Assembly: GCA_021163085.1 (NCBI GenBank)
Contig: JAGGXL010000130.1
Coordinates: forward strand, 1 to 14,735
Source: Thermodesulfobacterium sp.
GTDB lineage: Bacteria; Desulfobacterota; Thermodesulfobacteria; Thermodesulfobacteriales; Thermodesulfobacteriaceae
Direction of reading: 5' to 3'
Length of the DNA: 14,735 bases
The notes beneath the pieces were generated by a model. It saw only the letters and a list, made by a program, of their open reading frames with translations. It was not told the DNA's origin and searched no databases. This document shows, piece by piece, positions 6,208-12,735 of the stretch (positions are counted from its first letter, which is position 1; each line of letters starts with the position of its first letter). A program made the translations under genes and the position numbers.

Positions 6208-7314
6208 ATGAAGTTAACTTTATCCGTGATAAAAGCAGATATAGGAGGTTTTGTTGGACACTCTTCAGTTCATAAAGAAGTAGTTGAAAAAGTGAGAGAA
6301 GTAGCAGAAGATGGAAAAGACAAAGGAATTATCAGAGATGTATCAATTCTCGTTTGTGGAGATGATATTGCTCTGGTAATGACCCACACTAAGGGAGTGG
6401 ATTCTTCGGATGTTCATGAACTTGCTTGGAATGCTTTTAAAGAAGGAACAGAAGTTTCTAAAAAACTGAAAATGTATGGAGCAGGTCAGGATCTTCTGGC
6501 AGATGCTTTCTCTGGTAATATTAAAGGTATGGGACCTGGTGTTGCTGAGATGGAATTTACTGAAAGAAAAAGTGAACCCGTAGTTATATTTTTCGCTGAT
6601 AAAACTGCTCCAAGTGCTTGGAATCTTCCTTTGTATGAAATTTTTGCTGATCCTATGAATACAGCAGGACTTGTAATAGATCCTTCTATGCATGAAGGTT
6701 TTATTTTTGAGGTTATGGATGTTTATACAGGGATGGGAATAAAACTTAAAGCTCCTGAAGAATTGTATGATTTATTAGTTTTTATTGGAGCAACAAGTAG
6801 ATATGTAATAAGGGCTGTTTATAGAAAATCAGACGAAGAAATTGCAGCTTCTGCTTCAACTCAAAGACTATCGCTTATGGCAGGAAGGTATGTAGGTAAG
6901 GATGATCCGGTTCTTATAATTAGAGCTCAGAGTGGTTTCCCAGCAGTAGGTGAAATTTTAGAACCCTTTGCTCGTCCATGGCTGGTAGAAGGATGGATGA
7001 GAGGTTCTCACACCGGGCCACTTATGCCTGTTCCTTTTAAAAATGCTAAACCTACAAGGTTTGATGGTCCACCTCGTGTGATTGCTGCAGGATACCAAAT
7101 AACTGATGGATATTTTATTGGACCTTCTGATCTTTTTGATGATCCAGCCTTTGATGAAGCCCGTAGGCAGTGTAATAATATGGCTGATATCCTTAGAAGA
7201 CAGGGTATCTTTGAACCACATAGATTACCTCCTGAGGAAATGGAATATACTACACTTCCCAAGGTTTTAGAAAAATTAAAAGATAGATTTAATGTAGTAG
7301 AAGAGAAAAAATGA
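6208..7314 (+). CDS. fbp: Fructose-1,6-bisphosphate aldolase/phosphatase (archaeal type, class V FBPase)
   Basis: This bifunctional enzyme condenses dihydroxyacetone phosphate and glyceraldehyde-3-phosphate to fructose-1,6-bisphosphate and dephosphorylates it to fructose-6-phosphate, making gluconeogenesis one-way. The 368-residue length fits the family. Metal and phosphatase residues are visible: D11, H18, GDD with D52 and D53, Q94/D95, and DK at 131-132. The aldolase Schiff-base lysine is K231 in YVGKDDP (228-234), with Y228 as the catalytic Tyr and D232/D233 next to it. The C-terminal block with RQGIFEPHRLP is characteristic. The enzyme is known from archaea and deep-branching thermophilic bacteria and was proposed to be an ancestral gluconeogenic enzyme. 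It has its own promoter and strong ribosome binding site, and its stop overlaps the next gene as ATGA. Confidence 0.97.
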   Translation: MKLTLSVIKADIGGFVGHSSVHKEVVEKVREVAEDGKDKGIIRDVSILVCGDDIALVMTHTKGVDSSDVHELAWNAFKEGTEVSKKLKMYGAGQDLLADAFSGNIKGMGPGVAEMEFTERKSEPVVIFFADKTAPSAWNLPLYEIFADPMNTAGLVIDPSMHEGFIFEVMDVYTGMGIKLKAPEELYDLLVFIGATSRYVIRAVYRKSDEEIAASASTQRLSLMAGRYVGKDDPVLIIRAQSGFPAVGEILEPFARPWLVEGWMRGSHTGPLMPVPFKNAKPTRFDGPPRVIAAGYQITDGYFIGPSDLFDDPAFDEARRQCNNMADILRRQGIFEPHRLPPEEMEYTTLPKVLEKLKDRFNVVEEKK

Positions 7315-8042
7315 TCCAGCCCTATGTTTTTGATCCTAAAGAATATAGCTTAGAAGACGAAATTAAGTTTCGCTGTTATAAAGGAATAGTTTGTTTTAAT
7401 AAGTGTTGCTACGATGTCAAACTTGTTCTTTCTCCTTATGAATTTTTAAGATTGAGGAAGGCTCTTAACATAGGTATAGAAGAATTTATTGAAAAATATG
7501 GAGAGTTTTATCTGGGAGAGGTGACTCAACTACCTGTTATCTCTATAAATATGGATTCCCACTCCTTTGCCTGTCCATTTTTAGATGAAAAAGAAGGTTG
7601 TAAAGTATACAAAGACAGACCTGCTTCCTGTCGTCTTTATCCCCTTGCACGCTATCTTGTCAAAAATGAAAAAGGAGAAAAAGAGGAGATATTTAAAATA
7701 ATAAGAGAAACACACTGTAAAGGACATTATGAAAATCGTCCAATTAAAATAAAAGATTACCTCAAAGAGCAAGAATTAGAGCCTTATCTTTATTTTAACG
7801 ACCTCTGGGGAGAAATAGTTATGAAAAGACAAAAATTTGCTAATATTCCTTTAACAGGAGATATGTTGGATCTCATATTTTTGATAGCTTATAACCTTCC
7901 AGAATTAAGAAAAAGTATAAAAGAAGAAGAAATAGAAGGTTTCCCTAAGGAATTCGCAGATTTGTCAGATGAAGAACTTTTAGAAAAAGGATTGATTTTT
8001 ATAAGAGATAATATATTAACTGAGGAAAATTTAAACTGGTAA
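7311..8042 (+). CDS. YkgJ-family cysteine-cluster protein
   Basis: This 243-residue protein belongs to the YkgJ/CxxCxxCC family, thought to bind a zinc or iron-sulfur centre; the function is unknown. Cysteines lie at 22, 28, 32 and 33 (RCYKGIVCFNKCCYDV), then 88 (FACPF), 97 (EGCKVY) and 107 (RPASCRLYP), with a further one at 136 (THCKGH). The order C-x5-C-x3-CC, then CPFL, GCxxY and RPxxCRxYP is the family signature. The C-terminal 100 residues are charged and helical with no recognised motif. It overlaps fbp as ATGA and so is translated with it; such coupling hints at, but does not prove, a link to that enzyme or to redox or metal supply. Confidence 0.88.
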   Translation: MIQPYVFDPKEYSLEDEIKFRCYKGIVCFNKCCYDVKLVLSPYEFLRLRKALNIGIEEFIEKYGEFYLGEVTQLPVISINMDSHSFACPFLDEKEGCKVYKDRPASCRLYPLARYLVKNEKGEKEEIFKIIRETHCKGHYENRPIKIKDYLKEQELEPYLYFNDLWGEIVMKRQKFANIPLTGDMLDLIFLIAYNLPELRKSIKEEEIEGFPKEFADLSDEELLEKGLIFIRDNILTEENLNW

Positions 8043-8054
8043 ATTTTTAATTTT

Positions 8055-8453
8055 ATGAAAATTGGAAAAGATTTACAAGGGGAAATTAACATTATTCCCC
8101 TTGTGGATATAGTCCTCGTTATTCTTATTATTTTTATGATAACAGCACCTCTTTTGACTTCAGGTATTGAGGTAGAACTTCCTAAAACTAAAAATACTCC
8201 TATTGCTCAAAAAGAAGAGAAACCCTTAAAAATAACCATTACCAAGGAAGGGAAAATAAAGGTCTATGGAGAGGAAGTGAGTTTAAACAATTTGTTTTCT
8301 TGGATTGCAGAGGCAAAAAGAAATAATTTAGTAAGAGAAGTTCAAATTGAAGCAGATAAAAATTGCCCTTATGGAATTGTAGCTAAAGTGCTTTCTGAAT
8401 TAAAAAGAGCCGGGATTGAAGAGCTGGGTTTGTTAACACAACCTGAAAGTTAA
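8055..8453 (+). CDS. ExbD/TolR-family biopolymer transport protein
   Basis: ExbD/TolR proteins couple the proton gradient across the inner membrane to TonB or TolA through a motor made with ExbB/TolQ. The 132-residue chain has a short cytoplasmic tail, one membrane helix (about 16-36) with the essential proton-carrying Asp at D18 (NIIPLVD), and a periplasmic domain with LPKTKNTP, ITITKEGKI and QIEADKNCPYGIVAKVL. This is a complete family pattern. No Shine-Dalgarno sequence precedes the ATG, 12 bases after the YkgJ gene, so coupling is likely. No ExbB/TolQ gene lies next to it or elsewhere in the window, so the motor partner must be encoded elsewhere. ExbD and TolR cannot be told apart with confidence here. 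Confidence 0.92.
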   Translation: MKIGKDLQGEINIIPLVDIVLVILIIFMITAPLLTSGIEVELPKTKNTPIAQKEEKPLKITITKEGKIKVYGEEVSLNNLFSWIAEAKRNNLVREVQIEADKNCPYGIVAKVLSELKRAGIEELGLLTQPES

Positions 8454-8458
8454 TTTTT

Positions 8459-9187
8459 ATGTTTACTAAGTATGATGTATTTTCCTATTTTTTGTCAGTT
8501 TTAGTCAATTTTTTGTTTTTGTTAATATTTTTTTCGACACTTAATTTTAAAATATCTAAGAAAGATATTGTAAAGATAAAACTTATTTCTCAGGAAAACA
8601 TTTTTTCACCTCCATCTTCTCTGTCTGTTGAGAAGCCTGAACCAAAATCTATGCCTCTGGAAAAAAGGACAAAAGAACTAAATATTAGTAAAAGAAAAAA
8701 AGAAGCTGCAAAAGAAGACAAGATTTCGGAAGAAAAAATCTTAAAAGAAAAACTGGCAAAAATAGAAAATAAAGTATCTGAAAAGGATTCTGAACCTGAT
8801 TATTCTCTTTCTGAAGAGGAAATAAAGGAACTTGAAAAAAAACTATTGGCATTTCAAAAGAGAACACACTTAAATAATACCCGGACTGGAGATCATTCTG
8901 GCGAAACTTTAAGTATAGAGTATCTTTTTTTGATAAAAAGAAAGCTTCAAAATAACTTTGAAGTTCCTATTTATTTGAGATCTCAAAAAGATCTTTATGC
9001 AGTAGTGAATATAGAGCTATCTTCAGAGGGAAAGATTTTACACTATGATTTTTTAAAAAAATCAAGTAATTCTGAGTTTAATAAAGCGGTTGAGAAATGC
9101 TTAAAAGTTTCATCGCCTTTACCAGTTAACAGAAGCCTTAAATTAATAGTTGAATTTAAAAGCGAAGGGATAGGTAAAATAGAATAA
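8459..9187 (+). CDS. TonB/TolA-like energy transducer protein
   Basis: This 242-residue protein has the architecture of TonB or TolA: a short N-terminus, one membrane helix (about 10-29), a long charged periplasmic linker (about 55-135, rich in Lys and Glu, likely helical or coiled coil), and a C-terminal TonB/TolA-type domain at about 153-240. That domain shows the family pattern of YLFLIKRKLQNNFEVP, VVNIELSSEGKI, SSNSEFNKAVEKCL and PLPV. It lies 5 bases after the ExbD/TolR gene, again without a clear ribosome binding site, which supports a working pair that carries energy from the inner membrane to the outer membrane or peptidoglycan layer. The linker is Lys/Glu-rich with little proline, more TolA-like than TonB-like. 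Confidence 0.82.
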   Translation: MFTKYDVFSYFLSVLVNFLFLLIFFSTLNFKISKKDIVKIKLISQENIFSPPSSLSVEKPEPKSMPLEKRTKELNISKRKKEAAKEDKISEEKILKEKLAKIENKVSEKDSEPDYSLSEEEIKELEKKLLAFQKRTHLNNTRTGDHSGETLSIEYLFLIKRKLQNNFEVPIYLRSQKDLYAVVNIELSSEGKILHYDFLKKSSNSEFNKAVEKCLKVSSPLPVNRSLKLIVEFKSEGIGKIE

Positions 9188-9191
9188 AAAT

Positions 9192-9198
9192 GGAGGAG
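9192..9198 (+). promoter_or_regulatory. Ribosome binding site that decides the aminotransferase start
   Basis: GGAGGAG lies 3 bases before the ATG at 9202. If the upstream ATG at 9190 were used, this site would be inside the gene and no other Shine-Dalgarno sequence would be available. It therefore favours 9202. Confidence 0.65.
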
Positions 9199-9201
9199 AA
9201 G

Positions 9202-10401
9202 ATGTTCAAATTAGCAGAGAGAGTAAAAAATCTTAAACCTTCTGCTACCCTTGCAGTTGATGCAAAGGCAAAAGCACTAAAAGAAGCTGGAATAGATGTA
9301 ATAAATCTTTCTGCAGGAGAACCCGATTTTGATACTCCAGACTATATAAAAGAAGCCTGTAAAAAAGCTCTTGATGATGGGTTAACTAAATATATAGCTA
9401 CACCAGGGCTTTTGAGTTTAAGAAAAGCTATTTGCCAAAGATTTGAAACTGATTATGGATTTAAATATACTCCTGATGAGGTTCTTGTAACTACAGGAGC
9501 AAAACAGGCTATATTTAATTTTCTTCTTGCTACTGTAAATAAAGGAGATGAAGTTTTAATTCTTTCTCCTTATTGGGTCTCTTATCCTGCCATGATTGAA
9601 ATTACTGAAGGAATTCCCAAAATAGTTCCTTCATCTATAGAAAGATCTTTTGAACCAGACATTTCAGAAATAGAAAAAAGCATTTCTCCAAAAACTGTAG
9701 GAATAATACTTAATAGTCCTTCTAATCCTACAGGACTTATTTATTCTGATGAATTTTTAAAAGGAATTGCAGAACTTGTAAGAAAGTATAATCTCTGGGT
9801 TTTAAGTGATGATATCTATGATAAGTTAAGATTTGATTTCAAACCACCTAAAAACATTCTTTCTACCGCTCCAGACTTAAGAGATAGGGTTGTTATGGTA
9901 AACGGGGTCTCAAAGACTTATGCCATGACTGGCTGGAGAATAGGATGGTTAGTAGGTCCTAAGGAAATAATTAAAGTTTGTTCTAATATTCAGGGGCAAA
10001 TGACTTCTCATGCTACAAGTTTTGCTCAAAAAGGTGCAGAGATTGCTTTAACCTCTTCACAAGATGAAGTAAAGAAAATGTGTAAAATCTTTGCTGAAAG
10101 AGCTCAACTTTTATCTCAACTTTTAAAAGAGATACCAGGAATTGATTTTATTCCTCCTCAAGGGACCTTTTATCTTTTTGCTAAAGTATCTGCTTATTAT
10201 GATAAAAAAACCCCAGAAGGAAAGGAAATAAAAGATTCTGTTAGTTTTTCAGAATATCTATTAGATTCTGCAAGAGTTGCAGTAGTTCCAGGAATTGCTT
10301 TTGGAAATGATGAATTTGTAAGAATATCCTTTGCTAATTCAGAAGAAAACTTAAAAAAAGCAGTTTTAAATATAAAAAAAGCTTTGGAAAACTTAAAGTA
10401 G
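9202..10401 (+). CDS. aspC: Class I pyridoxal-phosphate aminotransferase, probable aspartate aminotransferase (type Ib)
   Basis: The enzyme moves an amino group between aspartate and 2-oxoglutarate (to oxaloacetate and glutamate) using pyridoxal phosphate. From the ATG at 9202 it has 399 residues, starting FKLAERVKNLKPSATLAV as in thermophile AspATs; an in-frame ATG at 9190 would add 4. Visible features are SAGEPDFDTP (substrate loop), SPYWVSYP, NSPSNPTG (171-178), SDDIYD (202-207) that holds the cofactor ring, and the Schiff-base lysine K238 in NGVSKTYAMTGWRIGW. Arg in FVRISFA near the C-terminus binds the substrate carboxylate. Type Ib members sometimes also act on prephenate, and sequence alone does not exclude this. 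It follows the TonB/TolA-like gene by a few bases and ends 1 base before a convergent lipoprotein gene. Confidence 0.93.
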   Translation: MFKLAERVKNLKPSATLAVDAKAKALKEAGIDVINLSAGEPDFDTPDYIKEACKKALDDGLTKYIATPGLLSLRKAICQRFETDYGFKYTPDEVLVTTGAKQAIFNFLLATVNKGDEVLILSPYWVSYPAMIEITEGIPKIVPSSIERSFEPDISEIEKSISPKTVGIILNSPSNPTGLIYSDEFLKGIAELVRKYNLWVLSDDIYDKLRFDFKPPKNILSTAPDLRDRVVMVNGVSKTYAMTGWRIGWLVGPKEIIKVCSNIQGQMTSHATSFAQKGAEIALTSSQDEVKKMCKIFAERAQLLSQLLKEIPGIDFIPPQGTFYLFAKVSAYYDKKTPEGKEIKDSVSFSEYLLDSARVAVVPGIAFGNDEFVRISFANSEENLKKAVLNIKKALENLK

Positions 10402-10402
10402 T

Positions 10403-10813
10403 TTAATTTGGACAAATTAGCTTTTTTTCTTCTTTGACGAGTTTTCCATACTCATAATATTGAACTGTAATCCATTCACAATTACCCTCAGACTTTACAG
10501 GTTTGGCATAAACTTTCTGAACACCGTCTTCACTTACATAGGTGACAGGTTTTTTTGTTGTAGCAGCCTCATTTGCAGCTTTTTCCATAATGTAGCCAGC
10601 TGTACCACCAATTAAAGTTCCTACGGCAGCACCTATTACTGCCCCTCTCCAGCGATTATTTTTATCTATAAGAGCTCCTAAAACAGCTCCTGAAACTGCT
10701 CCAATTGTAGCTCCTTCCTTAGTCTTCTGACTCGTCTCAGGAACACAACCTGTAAATAAAAACAGAGAAAAGAAAAAAATTAATATTAAAGAAAAATACT
10801 TACATTTAAACAT
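10403..10813 (-). CDS. Lipoprotein with glycine-zipper segment
   Basis: This 136-residue protein has a lipoprotein signal peptide (MFKCKYFSLILIFFFSLF) ending in the lipobox LFTGC, with Cys23 as the lipid-carrying residue; Val follows it, so outer-membrane sorting is expected. Residues about 33-80 form two glycine-zipper helices (ATIGAVSGAVLGAL and RGAVIGAAVGTLIGGTAGYIM) as in the SlyB/OsmB-type 'glycine zipper 2TM' family. The C-terminal 50 residues (about 85-136) form a small beta-rich tail with two Cys (CEW and ICPN), possibly a disulfide. A GGGAGGTGA ribosome binding site precedes the ATG. It lies 49 bases downstream of the DUF3617-type gene, probably in one transcript. The role is likely envelope integrity, but the exact function is unknown. 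Confidence 0.88.
   Translation of the reverse strand: MFKCKYFSLILIFFFSLFLFTGCVPETSQKTKEGATIGAVSGAVLGALIDKNNRWRGAVIGAAVGTLIGGTAGYIMEKAANEAATTKKPVTYVSEDGVQKVYAKPVKSEGNCEWITVQYYEYGKLVKEEKKLICPN
10404..10428 (+). terminator. Possible weak terminator after the aminotransferase gene
   Basis: TAATTT (10404-10409), a GGAC loop and AAATTA (10414-10419) are followed by GC and a run of seven T. The stem is only six A-T pairs, so it would be weak. It lies just after the stop codon, within the last codons of the convergent lipoprotein gene. Confidence 0.3.
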
Positions 10814-10845
10814 CTTTTTGCTTCACCTCCCTCTATGTATTTTAA

Positions 10846-10875
10846 AATTACTTACACTTTAATTACTTACACTTT
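10846..10875 (-). repeat. Perfect 15-base tandem duplication across the stop codon of the DUF3617-type gene
   Basis: AATTACTTACACTTT occurs twice head to tail (10846-10860 and 10861-10875). On the minus strand it duplicates the last codons AAG TGT AAG TAA, so a second in-frame 'KCK stop' follows the real one. It looks like a recent slippage event without effect on the protein. Confidence 0.9.
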
Positions 10876-11276
10876 CCAATCCATTTTCCTTTTATCTTTT
10901 GAGTTATTTTCATTCCTTCCTGTTCAATTTTTATAATCCCGTTAAAAGTATTACCATTATATGTTACTTTACCGCTATTTATTACATCACCTTCGGGAGC
11001 TCTGCATTTTATAACCCATATCACTGTGTTATCTACCACGTCATGTTTTATTATTTTACAATCCTCATTAGGCTCTTCTTTTAAAGGTATATAATCTGTT
11101 TTTGTGAGACAATGTGTAAAGGTGTGTGCAGGCATCTGCATGGTCATTTCAGGTATTTTCATGGTAACAGTAATTTTCCAGAGTCCCTCTTTCATATTGA
11201 GGTTTTCAGCAACAATATAAGACACATTTAAAAGAAAGAAAAGTACTACTATTAATATTAAAGCCTTTTTATTCAT
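10863..11276 (-). CDS. Exported DUF3617-family protein
   Basis: This 137-residue protein has a signal peptide (MNKKALILIVVLFFLLNVSYIVA, cleavage likely before ENLN) and a mature domain of the DUF3617 type, a family of small periplasmic proteins of unknown function. The pattern is EGLWKITVTMKIPEM, then MPAHTFTHCLTKTD and, near the C-terminus, GKVTYNGNTFNG with a terminal GKWIGKCK. Four Cys in the mature part (CLT, DCK, KCR, GKC) could make two disulfides. The ribosome binding site GAGGTGAGG precedes the ATG. It is the first gene of a two-gene minus unit with the glycine-zipper lipoprotein. Confidence 0.85.
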   Translation of the reverse strand: MNKKALILIVVLFFLLNVSYIVAENLNMKEGLWKITVTMKIPEMTMQMPAHTFTHCLTKTDYIPLKEEPNEDCKIIKHDVVDNTVIWVIKCRAPEGDVINSGKVTYNGNTFNGIIKIEQEGMKITQKIKGKWIGKCK

Positions 11277-11320
11277 TTCTATTTACCTCACCTCGATTTT
11301 ATAAAAAATCTATAAACTTA

Positions 11321-11349
11321 AGTTTATTAACAAGAAGTATAAAAGTCAA
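11321..11349 (-). promoter_or_regulatory. Possible sigma70-type promoter for the DUF3617-type/lipoprotein unit
   Basis: On the minus strand TTGACT (11349-11344) is followed by a 17-base spacer and TAAACT (11326-11321). The -35 element matches consensus in five of six bases, the -10 in four. It lies about 45 bases before the ATG in the 180-base divergent gap, which otherwise holds only AT-rich sequence. Confidence 0.4.
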
Positions 11350-11394
11350 GCATATAATCAATTCTGATGAAAAAGCAATAATAAAACATCAAGA

Positions 11395-11423
11395 TTTAAA
11401 AAATATCAATTTATGGTTATAAT
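11395..11423 (+). promoter_or_regulatory. Possible sigma70-type promoter for the DedA-family gene
   Basis: A perfect TATAAT (11418-11423) is preceded after 17 bases by TTTAAA (11395-11400), a four-of-six -35 match. The leader would be about 27 bases and contains the AAAGGAG ribosome binding site at 11441-11447. Confidence 0.45.
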
Positions 11424-11456
11424 TTCAAAGATTTAAATTTAAAGGAGAGTATAAAA

Positions 11457-12071
11457 GTGGGAATAATTTATTCTTTAATTGATCAGATACTTTTCTTTTT
11501 TGAAAAAAGCAGTTATCTGGGAATATTTTTTTTGATGGCATTAGAGTCTACCATGATTCCTATTCCCAGTGAGCTTGTTATTCCTCCTGCAGCTTATTTA
11601 GCTTATAAAGGAAAAATGGCTATTTCTGGAGTTATTATTTCTGGAACTTTGGGGAGTTTGGCAGGTTCGTTACTTAACTATTTTATAGCTTTAAAAGTAG
11701 GAAGACCTTTCATCCTTTATTTTATTAAAAAATACGGAAAAATTTTTTTATTAACAGAAAAGGGTTTTTATAAAATAGAAAGATTCTGGGGAAAACATGG
11801 ACACATAAGTATCTTTATAGGAAGACTCTTACCTGGTTTTAGGCATTTAATTTCTATTCCAGCTGGTCTTGCCAGAATGGATTTATTATTGTTTTCTTTT
11901 TTTACTACATTTGGCGCAGGAATGTGGTGTGCCTTTCTTGTCTTTTGTGGATATTTTTTTGGTAAAAATGAGGTTTTACTAAAAGAGTATCTTCATAAAG
12001 GTTCTTACGGGATCATAATTTTTTGTATTATTTTAGTCGCTTTCTATATAAAGTTTAAACTAAAAAAATGA
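11457..12071 (+). CDS. DedA-family membrane protein
   Basis: DedA-family proteins are inner-membrane proteins needed for envelope balance; some members flip undecaprenyl phosphate or phosphatidylethanolamine. The 204-residue protein has the family motifs: FLMALESTMIPIPSELVIPP (25-44, with the membrane-embedded acidic residue E30 and a Pro-rich re-entrant turn), a glycine-rich segment GTLGSLAGSLLNYFIA (63-78), GRLLPGFRHLISIPAGLARM (122-141, conserved Arg and Pro-Gly), then TTFGAGMWC and a C-terminal membrane helix. The start is GTG, fixed by AAAGGAG 9 bases upstream. It converges on lolA with 1 base between the stop codons and no evident terminator hairpin. The transported substrate cannot be inferred. 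Confidence 0.93.
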   Translation: MGIIYSLIDQILFFFEKSSYLGIFFLMALESTMIPIPSELVIPPAAYLAYKGKMAISGVIISGTLGSLAGSLLNYFIALKVGRPFILYFIKKYGKIFLLTEKGFYKIERFWGKHGHISIFIGRLLPGFRHLISIPAGLARMDLLLFSFFTTFGAGMWCAFLVFCGYFFGKNEVLLKEYLHKGSYGIIIFCIILVAFYIKFKLKK

Positions 12072-12072
12072 G

Positions 12073-12735
12073 CTAATTTTCTGGTAAAGCCTTGAATAGT
12101 TTTGAGTCTTTGGGAGGAATAAAGGTAAAAAGATTATTTCCTAAATCAAGGTTGTATTTTAAGTTTTTAAACACTATTCTTATCTTTTCCCCCACGGTGT
12201 TTATGAAGTAAAATTCTTTTACTTCTCCTGTATCAAGATTTACCATTAAAACTATCTTTTCTATATAGGTGTCTTTGGAAAGAGGAATAAAAGAGATTTT
12301 CCATTCTTTTTTATTTAAAATTTTAAAGCTTTCAAGTTTTAAGTCCTTTTTTATGTTTCCTCTACCACTCATAAAACCCAGAGCGAGTTGAGAGGATATT
12401 ATCTTTCCAGATGGATAAATCAGAACCTCTTTCTCTTCTGGATAATAGATAAAAATCTGAACCCCGTCTGAAACGATTAAAAATTTTTCCGGGTTTCCGT
12501 ATTCCCAGCGAAATTTCCCGGGTTTTTTAATCCATAACTTTCCAGTTCTTATTTCTTTACTTCCATCTAAGAAAATAGTTTCTTGTAAGAAATCAGCTTC
12601 CAAGCTTTTAATGTTTTCATAAAAAAATTGAATTTTTTCTAAAACTTCATCCACATTCTGGGCTTTCAAACACTTAAAATTGCTTGCGAGGACCCAGAAC
12701 AGGACGAGGACGAACACCATCACTCGGGCCAACAA
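12073..12735 (-). CDS. lolA: Outer-membrane lipoprotein carrier protein LolA
   Basis: LolA is the periplasmic carrier that takes lipoproteins from LolCDE in the inner membrane to the outer membrane. The 220-residue precursor has a signal peptide (hydrophobic core VFVLVLFWVLA) with processing near KAQN. The mature part shows the LolA pattern: LEKIQFFYENIKSLEADFLQET, GKLWIKKPGKFRWEY, SDGVQIFIYYPEEKEVLIYP, then FMSGRGNI and the later strands with LFTFIPPKDSKLF at the end. The start is TTG at 12735, just after a GGAGGAGGAAGGA site; an ATG at 12720 in the same frame lacks a well-spaced site and the n-region Arg. The gene overlaps the end of ftsK by 62 bases in a different frame, so the signal peptide is encoded within ftsK. 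Confidence 0.93.
   Translation of the reverse strand: MLARVMVFVLVLFWVLASNFKCLKAQNVDEVLEKIQFFYENIKSLEADFLQETIFLDGSKEIRTGKLWIKKPGKFRWEYGNPEKFLIVSDGVQIFIYYPEEKEVLIYPSGKIISSQLALGFMSGRGNIKKDLKLESFKILNKKEWKISFIPLSKDTYIEKIVLMVNLDTGEVKEFYFINTVGEKIRIVFKNLKYNLDLGNNLFTFIPPKDSKLFKALPEN

Noticed and set aside
6343..7262. Several minus-strand open frames opposite fbp
   Set aside because: They lie within the clearly conserved fbp gene and encode unusual compositions without motifs; shadow frames.
12680..12735. GC-rich patch as a sign of horizontal transfer or a small insertion
   Set aside because: The composition is explained by the double-coded end of ftsK and start of lolA; both proteins read smoothly through it.
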